NCBI GenBank assembly: GCA_013396915.1
Contig: VWZL01000328.1
Span: 124,186-188,185, forward strand
Direction: 5' to 3'
DNA length: 64,000 bases
DNA from: Stercorarius parasiticus
Lineage: Eukaryota; Chordata; Aves; Charadriiformes; Stercorariidae
Shown here piece by piece: positions 42,301 through 55,855 of the stretch; position 1 is the first letter of the stretch; each line of letters starts with the position of its first letter. The position numbers and the translations under genes were made by a program. The notes beneath the pieces are model-generated. The model made no database searches. It saw nothing but the letters and a program-made list of their open reading frames with translations, and was not told the origin of the DNA.

Positions 42301-45300
42301 TTTAATCCATTCCAATACTTCCTAAAAGTTTGTCACGGTCACAAAAGAAGTGGGTGAGAATCCCTGCTTTTAAACCACATCAGAGTTATTGTTATTCAGT
42401 GTTTGCAGCACAATATGAAGAAGAACGTAAATGAAAATCTAAAAGCATTTGCTGTCCTTGCTTTAAGACAACCGTACTTTTCATTTTTAGCATTAAGGAA
42501 CAAATGTGGAGGTCACTAATGGGTGTTTTAGAGGAACGAAGGCAATGAAACATAGTGAACTGCACATCCAGCTTCATTAAATAATACAGCAGTGCTCAGC
42601 GGCCTTTGACCAGTTCATCGTATGTGTTCTGTACAGCAGGATGTTAACAATCAAAAAATATCTCATAATAAACAATCAAGGAGAAATTAAATGGCAGATT
42701 CAGAGCCAGGCATGCACACGGTTAGTTTGTTTTATACATTTCACATACACAACTACAGCGAGAACAAAAACCATAATAAACATCAAGGTGCAAAGATAAA
42801 ATACTACGACAAACTGAAGATGGTTCAATCTCCCTACTGAATAAAATCCTCGCAACAGTTTAAAACTTTGCTTCCCATCCCACCTGACTACACAACAGCA
42901 AATTAGAGATCACCTGGTCTGTAAATGCCAAAATCCTCCCCTAAGATTTACTTTCTCCTTGCCTTACAAGCATCCTCTACTTATTCCTGCTACCCCAACT
43001 TCCCTTCTATTAAAACCTCATTCTTCTCCTTGTATCTGCCCTCTTTGTACCTTGCTGAAAATGCCATTATACAGCCAAACCACATTTTTCTTAGCAAATT
43101 GAAAAGATTTTTTCTGTTCTTTCTGACTCCTTTCACACACTCCTTTCATCAAAATTTTAAGACCCTGCATGAATAGTAGTAGAGCCCAAGGGCAGGAGAG
43201 GCACTGCAATACAGTGCTCCAAAGCTAGGCCCCATCCCAGCCTATTGTTCTTGCATATCTACTGCAGCCTCTTCTACTTGTCATGTGTCACACAAAAAAG
43301 GCGAGCTAAGATTTGCCAATAGCACAGCATTTCACATTCCCATGCAATATATTAGCATTAAGCTCCAGAGCAAACTGTATTTAATAACTACTACCTGTTG
43401 GAAGCCCAAACTCATAAAACTAACTGGTGTTATACTAGGTCTTAATGGTAACTCTTCATTTTCACTAAAATGTTTACCCCTGTTGTCAGCATTTGTCTCT
43501 GGGTCTAAACCGAAGAAAACTGTCACGTAGCGCAAAACTAAATTAGAAAAGGTTGCATGCAGAAAACAATGTAACATCAAAAGGCGTGAATAGTGCTCAG
43601 GTCTATTGGAATCAGTCCTTGATGTAAGTAAGTACAGCAGGTCTGGGCTCCTGTAATGGAATCAACAAAAAAAACGTTGGATTTTTTTTCTGCTGGTTGT
43701 ATTCATCACACAATACAGCGTACATATATTTACTGACAGAAGATAATTATACTCATGAAACAGCAGAACGCTGCCACTTTCAATGGCATGACATGCCAAT
43801 GGACATTCATGGAATGACATGCCAATCAAGAGAACATGCTTCTCTTGTTACTGTGCATGAGCCCAGTTCCTACACATCCCAGTTAAGTTCCACTACACAC
43901 ATCAGTAGGAACTATAACTAATGGCACATGAACTAGAAGAAGATCTAACATGTCACAGCAGTACATTTTCAATGCAACTGTTATGTAATTGGACTAGCAG
44001 CTTTTTGCACTTTATACAAATCAGTTGTTTTAATGGAAAATTACAACAGTTTTGTGTTCTCAATTTTTCCTCACATAAAATGACAAGAATAACTGACAAG
44101 AGGCAAAATTCATTTATCTTAGCTTCGGCCATCTGGAAGTAAAGTGAACTAAATTAACTGAATTAAACTATTTCTCTAGGCTCTCTGAAGTCAGGGCAAT
44201 GTAACTCACCCTAAAATAGATACTAAATGTGTGGCTTCATAATCTTTAAAGAAGCTCATAAACCACCATCCTTGCCAAAACAGACTGTTCCTCTCCAGCG
44301 CCATCCCAGCAAAAGCTCCCATCTTTTGTGCCGATAGTCATGTAGCTGTACAGTAAACTGCACTGGCAAACTGAGTAGGTTAAAAATTAGCTGGCAAAGG
44401 TAAAAATGTTAATTTAACCACAGCTGAATTCATCATGTGGCTGCACAAATCCCCAGCACAACAAAAGGGGCTGGACTGCTTTGGTATGGTTGCAATGCCA
44501 GGTTATGCTTGAGTAAAGCTGTGATGTACCTGGAGAAGATGGGCAGCATAACTCGCTTTCCATTTCTCTCTCTAGTATGGACTGTTAGGAAACTCAATTT
44601 AGTAAGATTAGACTAGATGTCATTTTTAGAAAACTGAAGTTGGAGGAAATGACTAGTTAGGTGTACTACATGACTGTCTGGTGCAGTCCTAACAGTATGA
44701 AAATATTTAACCCAACAAATCAACATTTCTTAAAAACAAAGGACCAAAAGCAAATTAAATAGTTATCTGCATAAACAAAAGAATAACTTTTTTGTTCATG
44801 AAATACAAGCTCCCTCTGATGGTCAGACATGCATCATTCATCCATAAAACCAAAATCTGCAAATCCTGCAGGTAAAAAACAGGATTCACTTACTCATTTT
44901 ATCAGCTTCAAATAGCATTTACATTATAATTATCAAAATGAAAATCGAAGCCAAACAATGCATTACCTTTTCCAAATTCACTTAGCACTTTGCTACTCTA
45001 CAGAATACTGAAGCACAAGAAATTAAGACTTTTTTTAAAAAAAATCACTGTTAAGTGTATACTTTGATTTTAGCTCAGAATTTCTAAAAAGACTCGGACA
45101 AATTGTGATTAAAATAGTCCTCAAATTTCTGTCATAACCGTTTTCCTGTTAGTATTCCTGGTAGATAATTATACAATGCTAATGTCTTTTAATGATTTGT
45201 TGGGAAATAACTAGCAAATCACAACAAACAGAAGATCCATATTAGCTCTGCTTTTCCTGTACTTTTATCTCAAACTTACATTTATATTGGCGTTAGCAGA

Positions 45301-47207
45301 CATGCACTTAACATTATAATGCTGTACCACATTCAGATGTTATTGGTATCAAATAAATTTCCATACAATTTATGGAACTAAATTGGCTCTTACAAGAAGC
45401 TGATTTACCTTCACATATTTTCTATTGTTTGTGTTATCAACATCCGTCAATATCCACGTAGAAGACAAAATAACACATTAAGTCACAATTCACCTTAGAG
45501 CATAACAGAAACTAAACACAATCTTGAAGTAGCAAAACGTCAATTCTGTAACAAGCTAAACTTAGGTCTTGCCAAAAATCAAACCAGCTAAAATTCAAAC
45601 CAGCTAAAGAAGTGATCTCTCTTTACTGTTCCATTGACAACAACAGAATTATTAACATCCTGCAGGCAACACTGTATATTTATTTTCTTTCTGACAGATT
45701 CAGTTTTAAAATTGCAGTTTTCTAGGGACCCAAGTGATATCACAGGCAAGCCGTACTAGGAGCCAGAATAAACTCGTGACAGTTAATTTCTGTCAAATAT
45801 ATATAACCTCACAGCAGTATGTATGAAGAGCTGATAACAATCTTCACACAGATCCTGACAGCAGCAGCCCAGCAGAAAAGAGTTTCCACTCTCTTCTCCT
45901 GCACGTGTCTCCCTAAAATTATGTATCCTATCCACAGAGCAGGAATAATAGGCATAATTTTCACATACAGCCTGTTTTGAATTAATATGTGAAATGTATT
46001 ACAGAAAATAAACTCAATGGCACATTTCTGCTAATATGATTCTTTACGTCAGAAGGTACATCTATTGTATCAAGTACAGCCTAGAAAGTACTACATGCTC
46101 TTTTCCCCAAAATGCAACACCTTCAGCAGGAGGTTTGGCACTTAGAGGACTATCTGCTAATGGTTTGTAAAAACTGCATAAAAACTAAACTGTTGTGATT
46201 AACTCTGTAAACGTATTCTTACGTTAAAGGAATTATACATGTGATACACTTAGGGGAGGAGGGAGAATCCTGACTCTCTTGTTTACATCATCAGTTCTGA
46301 AGAGTTCACACGGATTCTTTTGTTTAATATTTTTTCACATTCCAAAACGCACTGCCCTGAAGGACATCTGTGTAATAAGAAATAATCTATTTTTACCAGG
46401 TTAGTTATATTAAATTATTTGCAATTTAATCTAATGAAGACATACGTATAAATTATTTAATGTATTCATTTTCTTCCTACTCATACCTGGCCTTTCCACT
46501 AATTTAATATTTAAGTAAGCTAACTTTTGAAACACACTTGTATATCTTCAGTGTTACATAATTACAGATCTAAAAACTTTTTTTCTGGGACACACATCAA
46601 TACAAAAACTGAATTTGCTTCCATGAATTATAGGTTACCCATTACGAAATTATATTAGCACTTCCAAGAAGGCACAAAGAGATACTCTGAAATCAGGATA
46701 AATTCAGAAGCTACACTTATGATATATCCATTAAACTTAAGATAACATAAACATATGACTTAAGTCATATCCATTAAACATTTTGAGTCATTTTACCATT
46801 TTCTTCCGGTAATGTTCAGCTCCCTACCTTGTTTCAGAACTAAATCCAGACAAACAAACATCACTGCATAAGTTTACAGACTGAACGACAGGCCTAAGGC
46901 CAAGAAATGATCTATTCGGTTGGCAAAAGTAAGCACAGAAATAAGAAACATTTTTACTAAACAGTGGTGTTAAGTGAAAATAATAATATACAGCTGTAGT
47001 TCTAAAAAAAGCAAAGAATGCTCACCAGTGAGCATCAGCAGTTATACTTTACAAAGAAAATATAGGTTTGCTTGTTTGCTAAATTTGACTGTACTGAGTT
47101 TGTCACTAGGAAGGACTGTCAAACTGAAAAACAAAGGTTGAAATCTGATCTCATATTTTCCTTGTCTAATTCTGATCAAAATCTGGTTCACTAGTCTAAG
47201 ATGTGGC
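39346..47207. other. AKAP7 intron, no gene seen
   Basis: AT-rich sequence with an A-run at 41882-41900 and a 16-base direct repeat (GGAATGACATGCCAAT-like) at 43788-43830. A short AACCAGCTAAA repeat lies at 45590, and the palindrome at 46.75 kb. No exon or transposon is recognised. Confidence 0.55.
46753..46770. repeat. 18-bp perfect palindrome
   Basis: ATATGACTTAAGTCATAT equals its own reverse complement and contains overlapping TGACTTA and TAAGTCA half-sites. The flanks carry a direct repeat ATATCCATTAAAC (near 46723 and 46767). Confidence 0.85.
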
Positions 47208-48315
47208 AGGCTGGACATGGCTGGACACCAGGTGCCCACCAAAGCCGCACTACCACTCCCCTTTCTCAGCTGGACAGGGGAGACAGAATATAGTGAAAGG
47301 CTCGTGGGTCAAAATAAGGACAAGGAGAGATCACTCACCAATTATCGTCACGGGCAAAACAGACTCAACTAGGGAAATTTAATTAAATTTAGTACCAATC
47401 AAATCAGAGTAGGGTAATGAGAAATAAAAACCAAGTCTTAAAATGTTTTCCCCTTACGCTTCCTTTCTTCCTGGGCTCAACTTCACTCACAAAATCTCTG
47501 CCTCCTCCCCTGCAGTGGCACAGGGGGATGGGGAATGAGGGTTGCAGTCAGTTCATCACGTCTCTGCTGCTTCTTCCTCCTCAGGGGGAGGACTCCCCAC
47601 AATCTTCTCCCGCTCCAGCGTGGGGTCCCTCCCATGGGAGACAGTCCTCCATGAACTTCTCCGACATGAGTCCTTCCCATGGGCTGCAGTTCTTCACAAA
47701 CTGCTCCAGCGTGGATCCCTTCCACAGGGTGCAGTCCTTCAGGAACAGACTACTCCAGTGTGGGGGGTCACAAGTCCTGCCAGCAAACCTGCTCCAACGT
47801 GGGCTCCTCTCTCCACGGGGTCACAGGTCCTGCCAGGATCCTGCTCCAGCATGGCCTTTCCAGAGGGTAACAGCCTCCTTTGGGCACCCACCTGCTCCAG
47901 CGTGGGGTCCTTCATAGTCTGGAGGTGGATATCTGCTCCACCGTTAACCTCCACGGGCTGCAGGGGGACAGCCTGCCTCAACATGGTCTTCAGCACGGGC
48001 TGCAGGGAAATCTGCTCTGGCGCCTGGAACACCTCCTCCCCCTCCTTCTTCACTGACCTTGGCATCTGCAGAGTTGTTTCTCTCCCATATTCTCACTCCT
48101 CTCTCCAGCTGCAGTTGCACAGGTTTTCTTTTTTCCTTCTGTTATCCCAGAGGTGCAACCACCATTGTTGATGGGCTCGGCCTTGGCCAGCAGTGGGTCC
48201 ATCTTGGAACCAGCTGGCATTGGCTCTATCAGACATGGAGGAAGCTTCCAGCAGCTTCTCACAGAAGCCGCCCCTATAGCCCCCCCACTATCAAAACCTT
48301 GCCATGAAAACCCAA
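47208..48315 (-). mobile_element. Avian-type ERV solo LTR with internal tandem repeats
   Basis: On the minus strand it opens with TTTTCATGGCAAGGTTTTGATAG, continues with a GCTCGGCC-type GC-rich part (CCAAGGCCGAGCCCATC) and about 0.55 kb of imperfect tandem units near 54-60 bp (core CTGGAGCAG, CTGCAGCCCATGG). It ends with GTGGGCACCTGGTGTCCAGCC near 47215. From memory this is an LTR common in many bird genomes; I cannot name the family from sequence alone. No gag, pol or env lies next to it, so it is likely a solo LTR. It sits in the AKAP7 intron in the same orientation as the gene. Confidence 0.75.
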
Positions 48316-50295
48316 TACAGATGTGCAGAAAATCACTGACAACAAACTCTTTTATTTCCTGCAATTAAAAGATATTTGCCTCTCCATGTCTAGGAACTTC
48401 AATTACTTTGGGGTTCTTAATTATTAATTATAAACTTCTCAAAATCAAAAGTTACTGTCACTAACAAAAACCATTCATCTCCTTTCACAAAAGGTATTGA
48501 AAGGGAACACAGTTTATGAATTATCTCACTGTTTATAAAACAGCATACATAGAATATTCTGTCACCTTTAAAAGAAATCTAAAGACAAACTCAGGGACAA
48601 GGATGAGGAAGCATATAGTCCAAAGGACTTAAGAAATACTTGGTAGATTCAATCTTGGAATAATTATGGGATTATTTGACAACTGAAGCCTCCCTGGAAC
48701 TGTAAGTACTGTTCAGTTTCTACCATATTGAATATTAGACATACTTCTCTATTGAGCGCTGCTTAAAATAATAAAGTATCGCCCAATAACAGCATAAGCA
48801 ATTTGGTAAGCTGAAAAGCTCACAGCCTTCTATTCAACCTTTCTTTAAAATAAAAGTTAAAAAATACTAAATATTTTCTAAAGGCACTTCAGAAATTAAA
48901 CTAATAAATAGCTACAGAAGGCACTGTATTAATAAAGACTTCTCCCATTTTTTCTCTGTACTGGACTGCAAAGAGGTAGCGTGACAGCAGCAGTCTTTGC
49001 TACTCTGCAAAATGTCCTATATGGGTTATTGCACTATTAAAAAATCGTGTGACCTCACATTCCTCAGAGCACAATAGATAATTCATCAATACTGAAAAAC
49101 TCTTTTAAAGAGTCTTTTCAAGGAATAGTTGGAATTGCCGGGATAGTTTTAAAGGACACCAATGAATTACAGACAGTACTGTTCTCTGAGAATTTTTATT
49201 TAATATCTGTAAACAACATAGTTCAAGTATAGACTTACAGGCAGATTAAAAACTCCACTCTACGTTGTTTTGCTATAAGTACCAACTGCTTTTTCTCAGC
49301 TGATATTTACACTCCTTTTAATTTATATATTCCTAGTGACTTAAACTGTATCTCTGGATGCATTTTATCTGACTGGCAAAGGCAGTGGCCTGAGCTCCAC
49401 TGTTGAAACAGAATAGAGAGTTTCGCTCTTGAAGTGAATATGTGGTTGAACATGCATACTAGCATGTACCTGCCACATATTTCAGTAACTTCCTAATTGC
49501 TAAAGGAAGGCAATTAACACTGAACAAGCCACAGACTGGTTCCACAACTGCTCCAAAAAAAATTTTCAGGCTAAAGCAGCTTGGAATCCAACTTCATTCC
49601 TCTGGCAGATGAGTCATGTCCTCCGGAATTCCGCTTATCCTCCAGGAGTGCGGAGAAAGTCCAGATTTTACTTTATACATAAATGGAACTATATGCATCA
49701 AGTACATATATATACACATATGTATGTGCGTGTGCATATGCACTTATATATGTGCAAGTGGTAAGTTACAGTTAATTCACTGATATTTAAAGAGCAATAT
49801 GTATAACATATAGGAAACAAAATGTAGAGTCCCCAGAGCACGGAAGAAGAAAAAATGTCACCGTCTCAGTGCTCTATTCAGCATGAACACAAAGGAGAGA
49901 ACTATGTGACTTTGCAAGTCAGGTAAGATGCATCAAAGATACAGTTCTTAAAGTCAGTAAGTATGAATATAAAAATTGAAAGGGGTATAAATATCAGCTG
50001 AGAAATAGCACACAGTACTTGGACCAAAACAAGGTAGAATTGAGTCTTTATATCCATCTACAAACGTGCACTACATTTTTTACATATACTAAATAAAAAG
50101 GTATCAGAGATCAGTACTGTCTGTAATTCATTAATATCCTTTTGAACTGTGCTGGGAAATTCATCATATAGCCTTTGCAGCTGTTAAAGGTAAATTAATA
50201 TTGACTAAATTAGCACCAGCTTATCTTAGTGCTCTATTCTCATGTAGGTGGTCAAAATGTCATTAAAGCACTTAAACTATATTCACAAGTTGTAC
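48316..50295. other. AKAP7 intron, no gene seen
   Basis: AT-rich unique sequence containing only the alternating tract at 49.7 kb. Confidence 0.6.
49702..49743. repeat. Perfect 42-bp alternating purine-pyrimidine tract
   Basis: From GTACATATATATACAC to GTGTGCATATGCAC every step alternates purine and pyrimidine. The mixed CA, TA and TG steps are Z-DNA-prone. The last 12 bases GTGCATATGCAC are palindromic. Confidence 0.85.
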
Positions 50296-50456
50296 CTGCT
50301 ATTTCCATAAGTATAGTTCTGTGATCATTTTCTGCCAACTTCACAAATCCAACTTCATTTTTGAAATGATCAATTCCTTGAAAAGACAATTCCACGGGTT
50401 TTCCTTTCAGGAGTTCTTCTACAAAATCCTTGCTGTCTGAAAGAGCACCAGCTGCT
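50296..50456 (-). CDS. AKAP7: AKAP7 coding exon (middle of 2H core)
   Basis: This is a 161-bp exon with acceptor CTTGACAG above 50456 and donor GTACAA from 50295. It starts with one base completing a Leu codon and ends with G, which joins AG of the next exon to give Glu. The peptide contains DFVEELLKGKPVELSFQGIDHF and then VGFVKLAENDH ... LMEIA. These match mammalian [21 protein letters not shown] and VGFVKLAEGDH with the same spacing. This segment forms strands between the two HxT motifs. No frame damage is seen. Confidence 0.95.
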
Positions 50457-53400
50457 CTGTCAAGAGGAAAGAAAAATATCTATGTCAAAGTCAAATATAT
50501 TAATACTGTTTACATTGCTATTAATCATTCTATCCAAAAATCTCACAAAGATTTATTAGTATCCATTTATTATCTACTCAGGTACTTTTGCACTACTTCC
50601 TATCAATGCAGTCAGCATTATTATTACCATTCTGTAAAGGTAAATTGGTTCATACACCCTGCTGTAAAACCACAGAAATAATAAGGCAGACCTAGCAGCA
50701 ATTCCTCAAAAGAATTTATCTCTGTCCTCAAGGTGACTAGATATTAAGATGATAATTCTCTGTTACTCTGTGCATCCCATTTAAATAAGATGCTTACTCC
50801 AAAGCATTTGGTTTTCCATTTTTAAATTAATTCACTTTTTTCATCTCTTAATAGCTCAACCAAACACTCTTAAGATTCTGCTTCATTCAAAGTTACTACA
50901 GAGTGTAGTGACTATATATATAACGATAAAGTTATACGGAAATTACTATTAAGCTCATTGAGAACTGTTATTAAAAGAAGTACTGTCTAAATTGATACTT
51001 TCTTTAAGAGATAAGTAGCATGCACAGATAATCTACATATAACTTTAGAAACAGGAGCAAACCTGGTAACCTTTTAATAATCATTTTAATTAGCCATATT
51101 AAGTGCATGTACTATTACATGAAATATTTGTTTTGACCTGCACTTGAAGTGATTCACATGCTAAGCAAAAACTATATAAACATTCTTAGTGTTTTCTAGA
51201 AGATCTCTCAGATGCTTACAGTTTTTAATTCTATTCAACGAAACTGAATTTAAACTGTTCACTAAACCGATGCTGACTTTATAAACGCTAGATGGCAGCG
51301 ACAGGTTAAAAACTCTCAAGAGAGTTTATTTTACTTTTCCTGTCCTAGCTGGATGAAAGCCATCACCGTGATTTCTAAAGTAGGCTAAATTATATTCTTT
51401 AAGCCTGTCCAATTACAAAAAACTCTACACATATTTCCATTGTGTTTAACAAGATAGACTCTTGATGACAACTATGCATTTAATTGAAACATAGGCCAGG
51501 TTAAGAGAGACGTTAAGGTTGATTACATGACGAAATATCCTTGACTGATACAGTCCTCCTGTGTTTTATTTACAGGGCTTAAATCTACAATCTAGAAGTA
51601 CTTCATCTCCTATATAACCACTTTAAACAACAATGCCATTACTTGTTCCTTGGCAGAGGTATTTTTCTTTGAGCATAACCTCTGCCACTTACCTACCCTT
51701 TTATCACTATTAGACAAGCCTGTTCCTATGTCTTCCATATGTTGCTATACTTCAAGACCTTTCAAAACCACCTTCTAATACTGATTATACCTGACAGATT
51801 ACTTTACAGGGAATCATATATAGATTTATTTACCATCGTGAACATGAAAATTGTTCCAAAACAAGTACAGATATTTCAAATACACTGGGTCAAAGACTGC
51901 AGCGGGCTTTTAAGTAGTGAATTGTGCATATACCTGAAACCATCTCTGGATTTTTTGCATCTGAGAACTGGTACACAGAGAGTTATGGAAAGCTCTGTTC
52001 CCCAGCTGATCAAAGATTTATACTTCCATACTGTAGGGTGTGCTGCAGAACTCACTGACCGGCTCAACTATACCTGATGAGGTCTACAAAAGGTCAATTC
52101 AAACAGTGCAGTGTGTTTTCAGTTTAGCTTGTGTCTCTGAGGATTTAGTTCTACTTTTTCTTTTACGTATGATCTTCTAAACACTAAAATATTTAGAAAA
52201 ATAGTTGTCATCTGACTCTATAATATTTTGTATTTTCATATTCTATCAATCACTTTATAATATCTAACACTTGCTTTGTAAGAGTAATGCACAAGGATAA
52301 ACATTTCCAGTGAAGTCAATAGCAACAAACACAACAGTGGTATTTTCTTGTTATTCCATACCAAATAGTATTTACGATGCTGAATAGTAGTTACACTCAG
52401 TGCAACTAACCCACAGGGATAACAAAAAAGTTAACAAGCATTTTGCTCCAAAGTGGAGAAAGGAAATTAAAAAAAAAAAAAAAAGAATTAAGCAGCATAT
52501 TCTAACTGAATACAAACTAAGATTACAGAAGCAGTGACTGCTTTTTTCTATATTGTTGTAATGTAAATATTATAGCACTTAAAATTGATGTAGTTTCTTT
52601 TTAGAAATTTCTGAATTGCCAATTTTGATTACTTCTTAGAAAAAGCAATCTTGCAAAAAAAGCCAAACTGAATGCTTTAAGCTCTCATATTTATAATGAA
52701 AAGCCTAGATTCACAGAGTCTTTCACAAATAACAAGCAAGAAGAGCTTGACAATATAGCCTGGTAACGAAGGTATTTAATGCAAAGGCAGGCATCCTGAC
52801 TTCTAGTACCTGATCCCATGACTATGCATACAGTTAGCATAGGCTAGAACTCCTTTGCTTGAAAGGAGTGCTCTCATGACTCTTTCTTGCTTGCCTTCTT
52901 TTGGTTTTTAAAATATTACATTCATGATTTCATATAGTCCTACAAAAAGAGATGTAAAGTGTGTTCACGAAGAGTAGACCACAGCCAATGAGTCAGGCAA
53001 CTCACATGGGAACTGCAGGTCTCTATTCTTCTAGAAAGAGCAGCCTAGAATGCAGATCTTCATTTTTCAGCGTGAAAGCTGTGTGTACTAAAATACCATA
53101 CAAAGGGTTTGTGCTGAAGTGAATGTTATGTTAGCACATTCTTATCACGCGTTTTGACTTCAAATAGCATTCAACACATTTCATTTCTGTATAGACAGAG
53201 GCACTATTGTGCAAACACTGCAGAAAAACTGTAGATATCTAAGTAACTTAATGGGTCCAAACCTAAAGATCTGTGAACTCTCAGATGCCTAGTTGACTAG
53301 CTGCACTTTGAGTGATTACTCTCACCCTACATTACACACAGGTTCTTTTGCCAGCCTGGGTCTCCGTTTCTTTCTATTAACCTGGTATCAAAAATTGATG

Positions 53401-55718
53401 AAGCAAAGAAAGGAAGGAAAATTCAACTTTTTACTCAAGTTCTCCCAAAAGATTAAACAGAAAACATCAGTTATTAAAAAATAAAATAAAATAAAAAGAA
53501 TACCATATAGTAGAAAATGCAATCATGCAATCTAGAATACCTGAAGATAGCTGAGCTAGATACCTGTAGAAGGCATCTGGCCAGGGAAGGGATGAATCCC
53601 TGGGGAAGCTCTGCTGACTAGAGTACAGCTCCTGGGTGCCTGGACTGTGGAGTTCTGCTGGGAGAGGCAGAGAAGAACTCCGTAAGTAAGTGTTTGGGTG
53701 GCAGTCGGACAACGAGAGCTGAGAATGAGCTCAAGGAGTAGCAGAAGATACTGAACTTGGGAATATTTGTTTTGATATACAGTCTAGGACTCTAAAATAT
53801 TAATGAGGAGGCATACTTGCCTTTCAGATATCCTCTCACATTCCCTTTTTTAAGAAGTTCATAGTTCAAACCCTTTTAAAAAAAAAATCTTGCACACACA
53901 GTCAGTGGTTGTTCTCACCAACTTTCAGGTGCTACCACAGTTTGCTCATCAACCAGGGCAGCAGGGAGCTAGTGCGCCTGCTCCAGGGGACAAAAGGCAC
54001 ACAGAGCAGATCTAGTTTCCTTTGCTTTCCTTTCTATTCTCTGTTCCTGGCTATCTGTTTCTTGCCCTTTAGATCAGGCCATTGGAGATAAGGATGTGAC
54101 AGACTCGCATCTTCACAGAAGAGGTAAGAGTGTCAAGGCCTCAAGGATATAGCATTCAAGGAAATAAATACAAAAAACAAGCAGGGCAATTGATTTAGAT
54201 ATACTGATATCACATCATTTTTAAGTGTGTTAAATGTTTTTAGCCAAAATACTTCTACCTATAGACTTGACTACCAAATGGTTCCTACATTTTGTCTTGG
54301 ATTCTCACTTTCTTATGAGCAATCTGCACTTTAACAGCCAAACCTTCTGGGGAAAAGAATTATTCAACACACACTTATTAGACACATTATTTTGTAACTG
54401 TACTACCATAACCAAAGCAATGTCTCACTGTACTTATTCATTATTTGATCTAGATAATCCATGGACCGCATGCCTGCTAACACTACAGAGAAAACCAGTA
54501 AGATATATATATGATGCAGGGCCGCTGAAAGAACTCAGCAGGGGGAGGTGAAGCTGTAAGGCTTCTCTTTCACAAATTTATAAGGATCTGATGATTTTTG
54601 ATTCATTAGCAATTCACTAAAAAATTCACACATAAGCAACGGAGGGTTCCCAGATGTTCATATAACGCCATTAGGCTATTTATCAGCATTTTACATAATA
54701 CTCTGTTACAGTTAGCAAAGTGTTTGCAATCTCAATTCTGCAATTATAATGTGCAAATATAGAAACATCACATATGCAGGCCATTGGGCACCACATCTAA
54801 ACAGAAACTGTTGAGAAAGTCTGTGTAAAGCAGGACTAAAAAACAGTGTATGTTTTTATTTCAAGTCAAAATTACAGCTAGACACACAAATTATTATTTT
54901 GAGCATTCATAAATTGCAGTTGTGTTGACAGACTTAAAAGTCTGAACATCTTCATATTAACCACTGAACTTGTATATTAAAGTAGGCTTGTCAGATAGCA
55001 GTACAGCATGTGATAAACAGTGAAAAACACCGAAGATCTGCATTTTTATAAAGCAAGTAGTCGCATCTAACACGTCATTGTATAATACGTACACCTTTCC
55101 ACAACTTTTCTTCCTTTTATATGATATAAAAAAAAAAAATCAGCTATATCACTGAAGCAACATAAAAATTATACTTTTGATAATGCCTAATAGCCACCTC
55201 TCTTTTAGTGTACTTAAATTTTTTGTATAATAAATTCATTTAGGAACATAAAAAAACCCAAACTATAACTGCATGAGGCATTAGCTTGGAGCTAAGGGTT
55301 ATTTCACTGAAGTCTTTCAGTGACAATTACTAATAATTGTTACATATAATTATAACATTTGCTAAGCTACGAAATTCTGAAAATTCCCCTGTTAATCTGT
55401 TTAGTGTCCCCTATATCAAAACTTTGTTTTAAAATAATTACTTTATCAAACATGAGATTTGTGCATGCAAGTTCAGCACACAGTATGAAAAATGCAAGGG
55501 AAAAAAGCATACTTTATTCAGAGCTCATGACATACCATAAGATATGAAAACGGCTAATTATTAAGATTAGCATTTTAAGACCAACATGAATTAAATGTTC
55601 AGTAAGCCTAGTAACTTAGGGCTGACAAAAAATAAGCATCAGTTACCCCTTCTAGTCTTTTTATGAACTCCTCCAGCAAAAATACTTGCACATACTTAAT
55701 TTAATACCAAATACCTAC
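50457..55718. other. AKAP7 intron, no gene seen
   Basis: AT-rich sequence with an A16-like run near 52470. Two slightly GC-richer patches (53.5-53.7 and 53.93-54.07 kb) match nothing I recognise. Confidence 0.55.
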
Positions 55719-55855
55719 AAGGTAATTTCTTCTTCATTGGATAAATGCATCACTAACATGGTGACATGGAGCGAGCCAGAGCGAACCATTGCTTTGGAAA
55801 GCCTTTGATCCTTTTGTATTATTGCATTTTGGACAGCCTGAATATTGCTGGTAAT
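55719..55855 (-). CDS. AKAP7: AKAP7 coding exon (first HxT motif of the 2H core)
   Basis: This is a 137-bp exon. The acceptor CTTCCCAG precedes 55855 and the donor GTAGGT begins at 55718. It encodes the helix NAIIQKDQRLSKAMV and then SGSLHVTMLVMHL, which contains the first catalytic-type motif H-V-T (His codon at 55766-55768). An NEEE run follows. The mammalian counterpart is GSFHITLLVMQLLNEDE with the same spacing. The donor is chosen because reading four bases further gives an in-frame TAG before a second GT (GTATTT). With GTAGGT the leftover TT joins A of the next exon to give Leu, and the alignment stays gapless. Confidence 0.94.

Noticed and set aside
52408..52425. ACCCACAGGGATAAC resembling a conserved large-subunit rRNA word
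   Set aside because: The match covers only about a dozen bases and the flanks do not continue the rRNA. It is a chance match, not a nuclear mitochondrial or rRNA insert.
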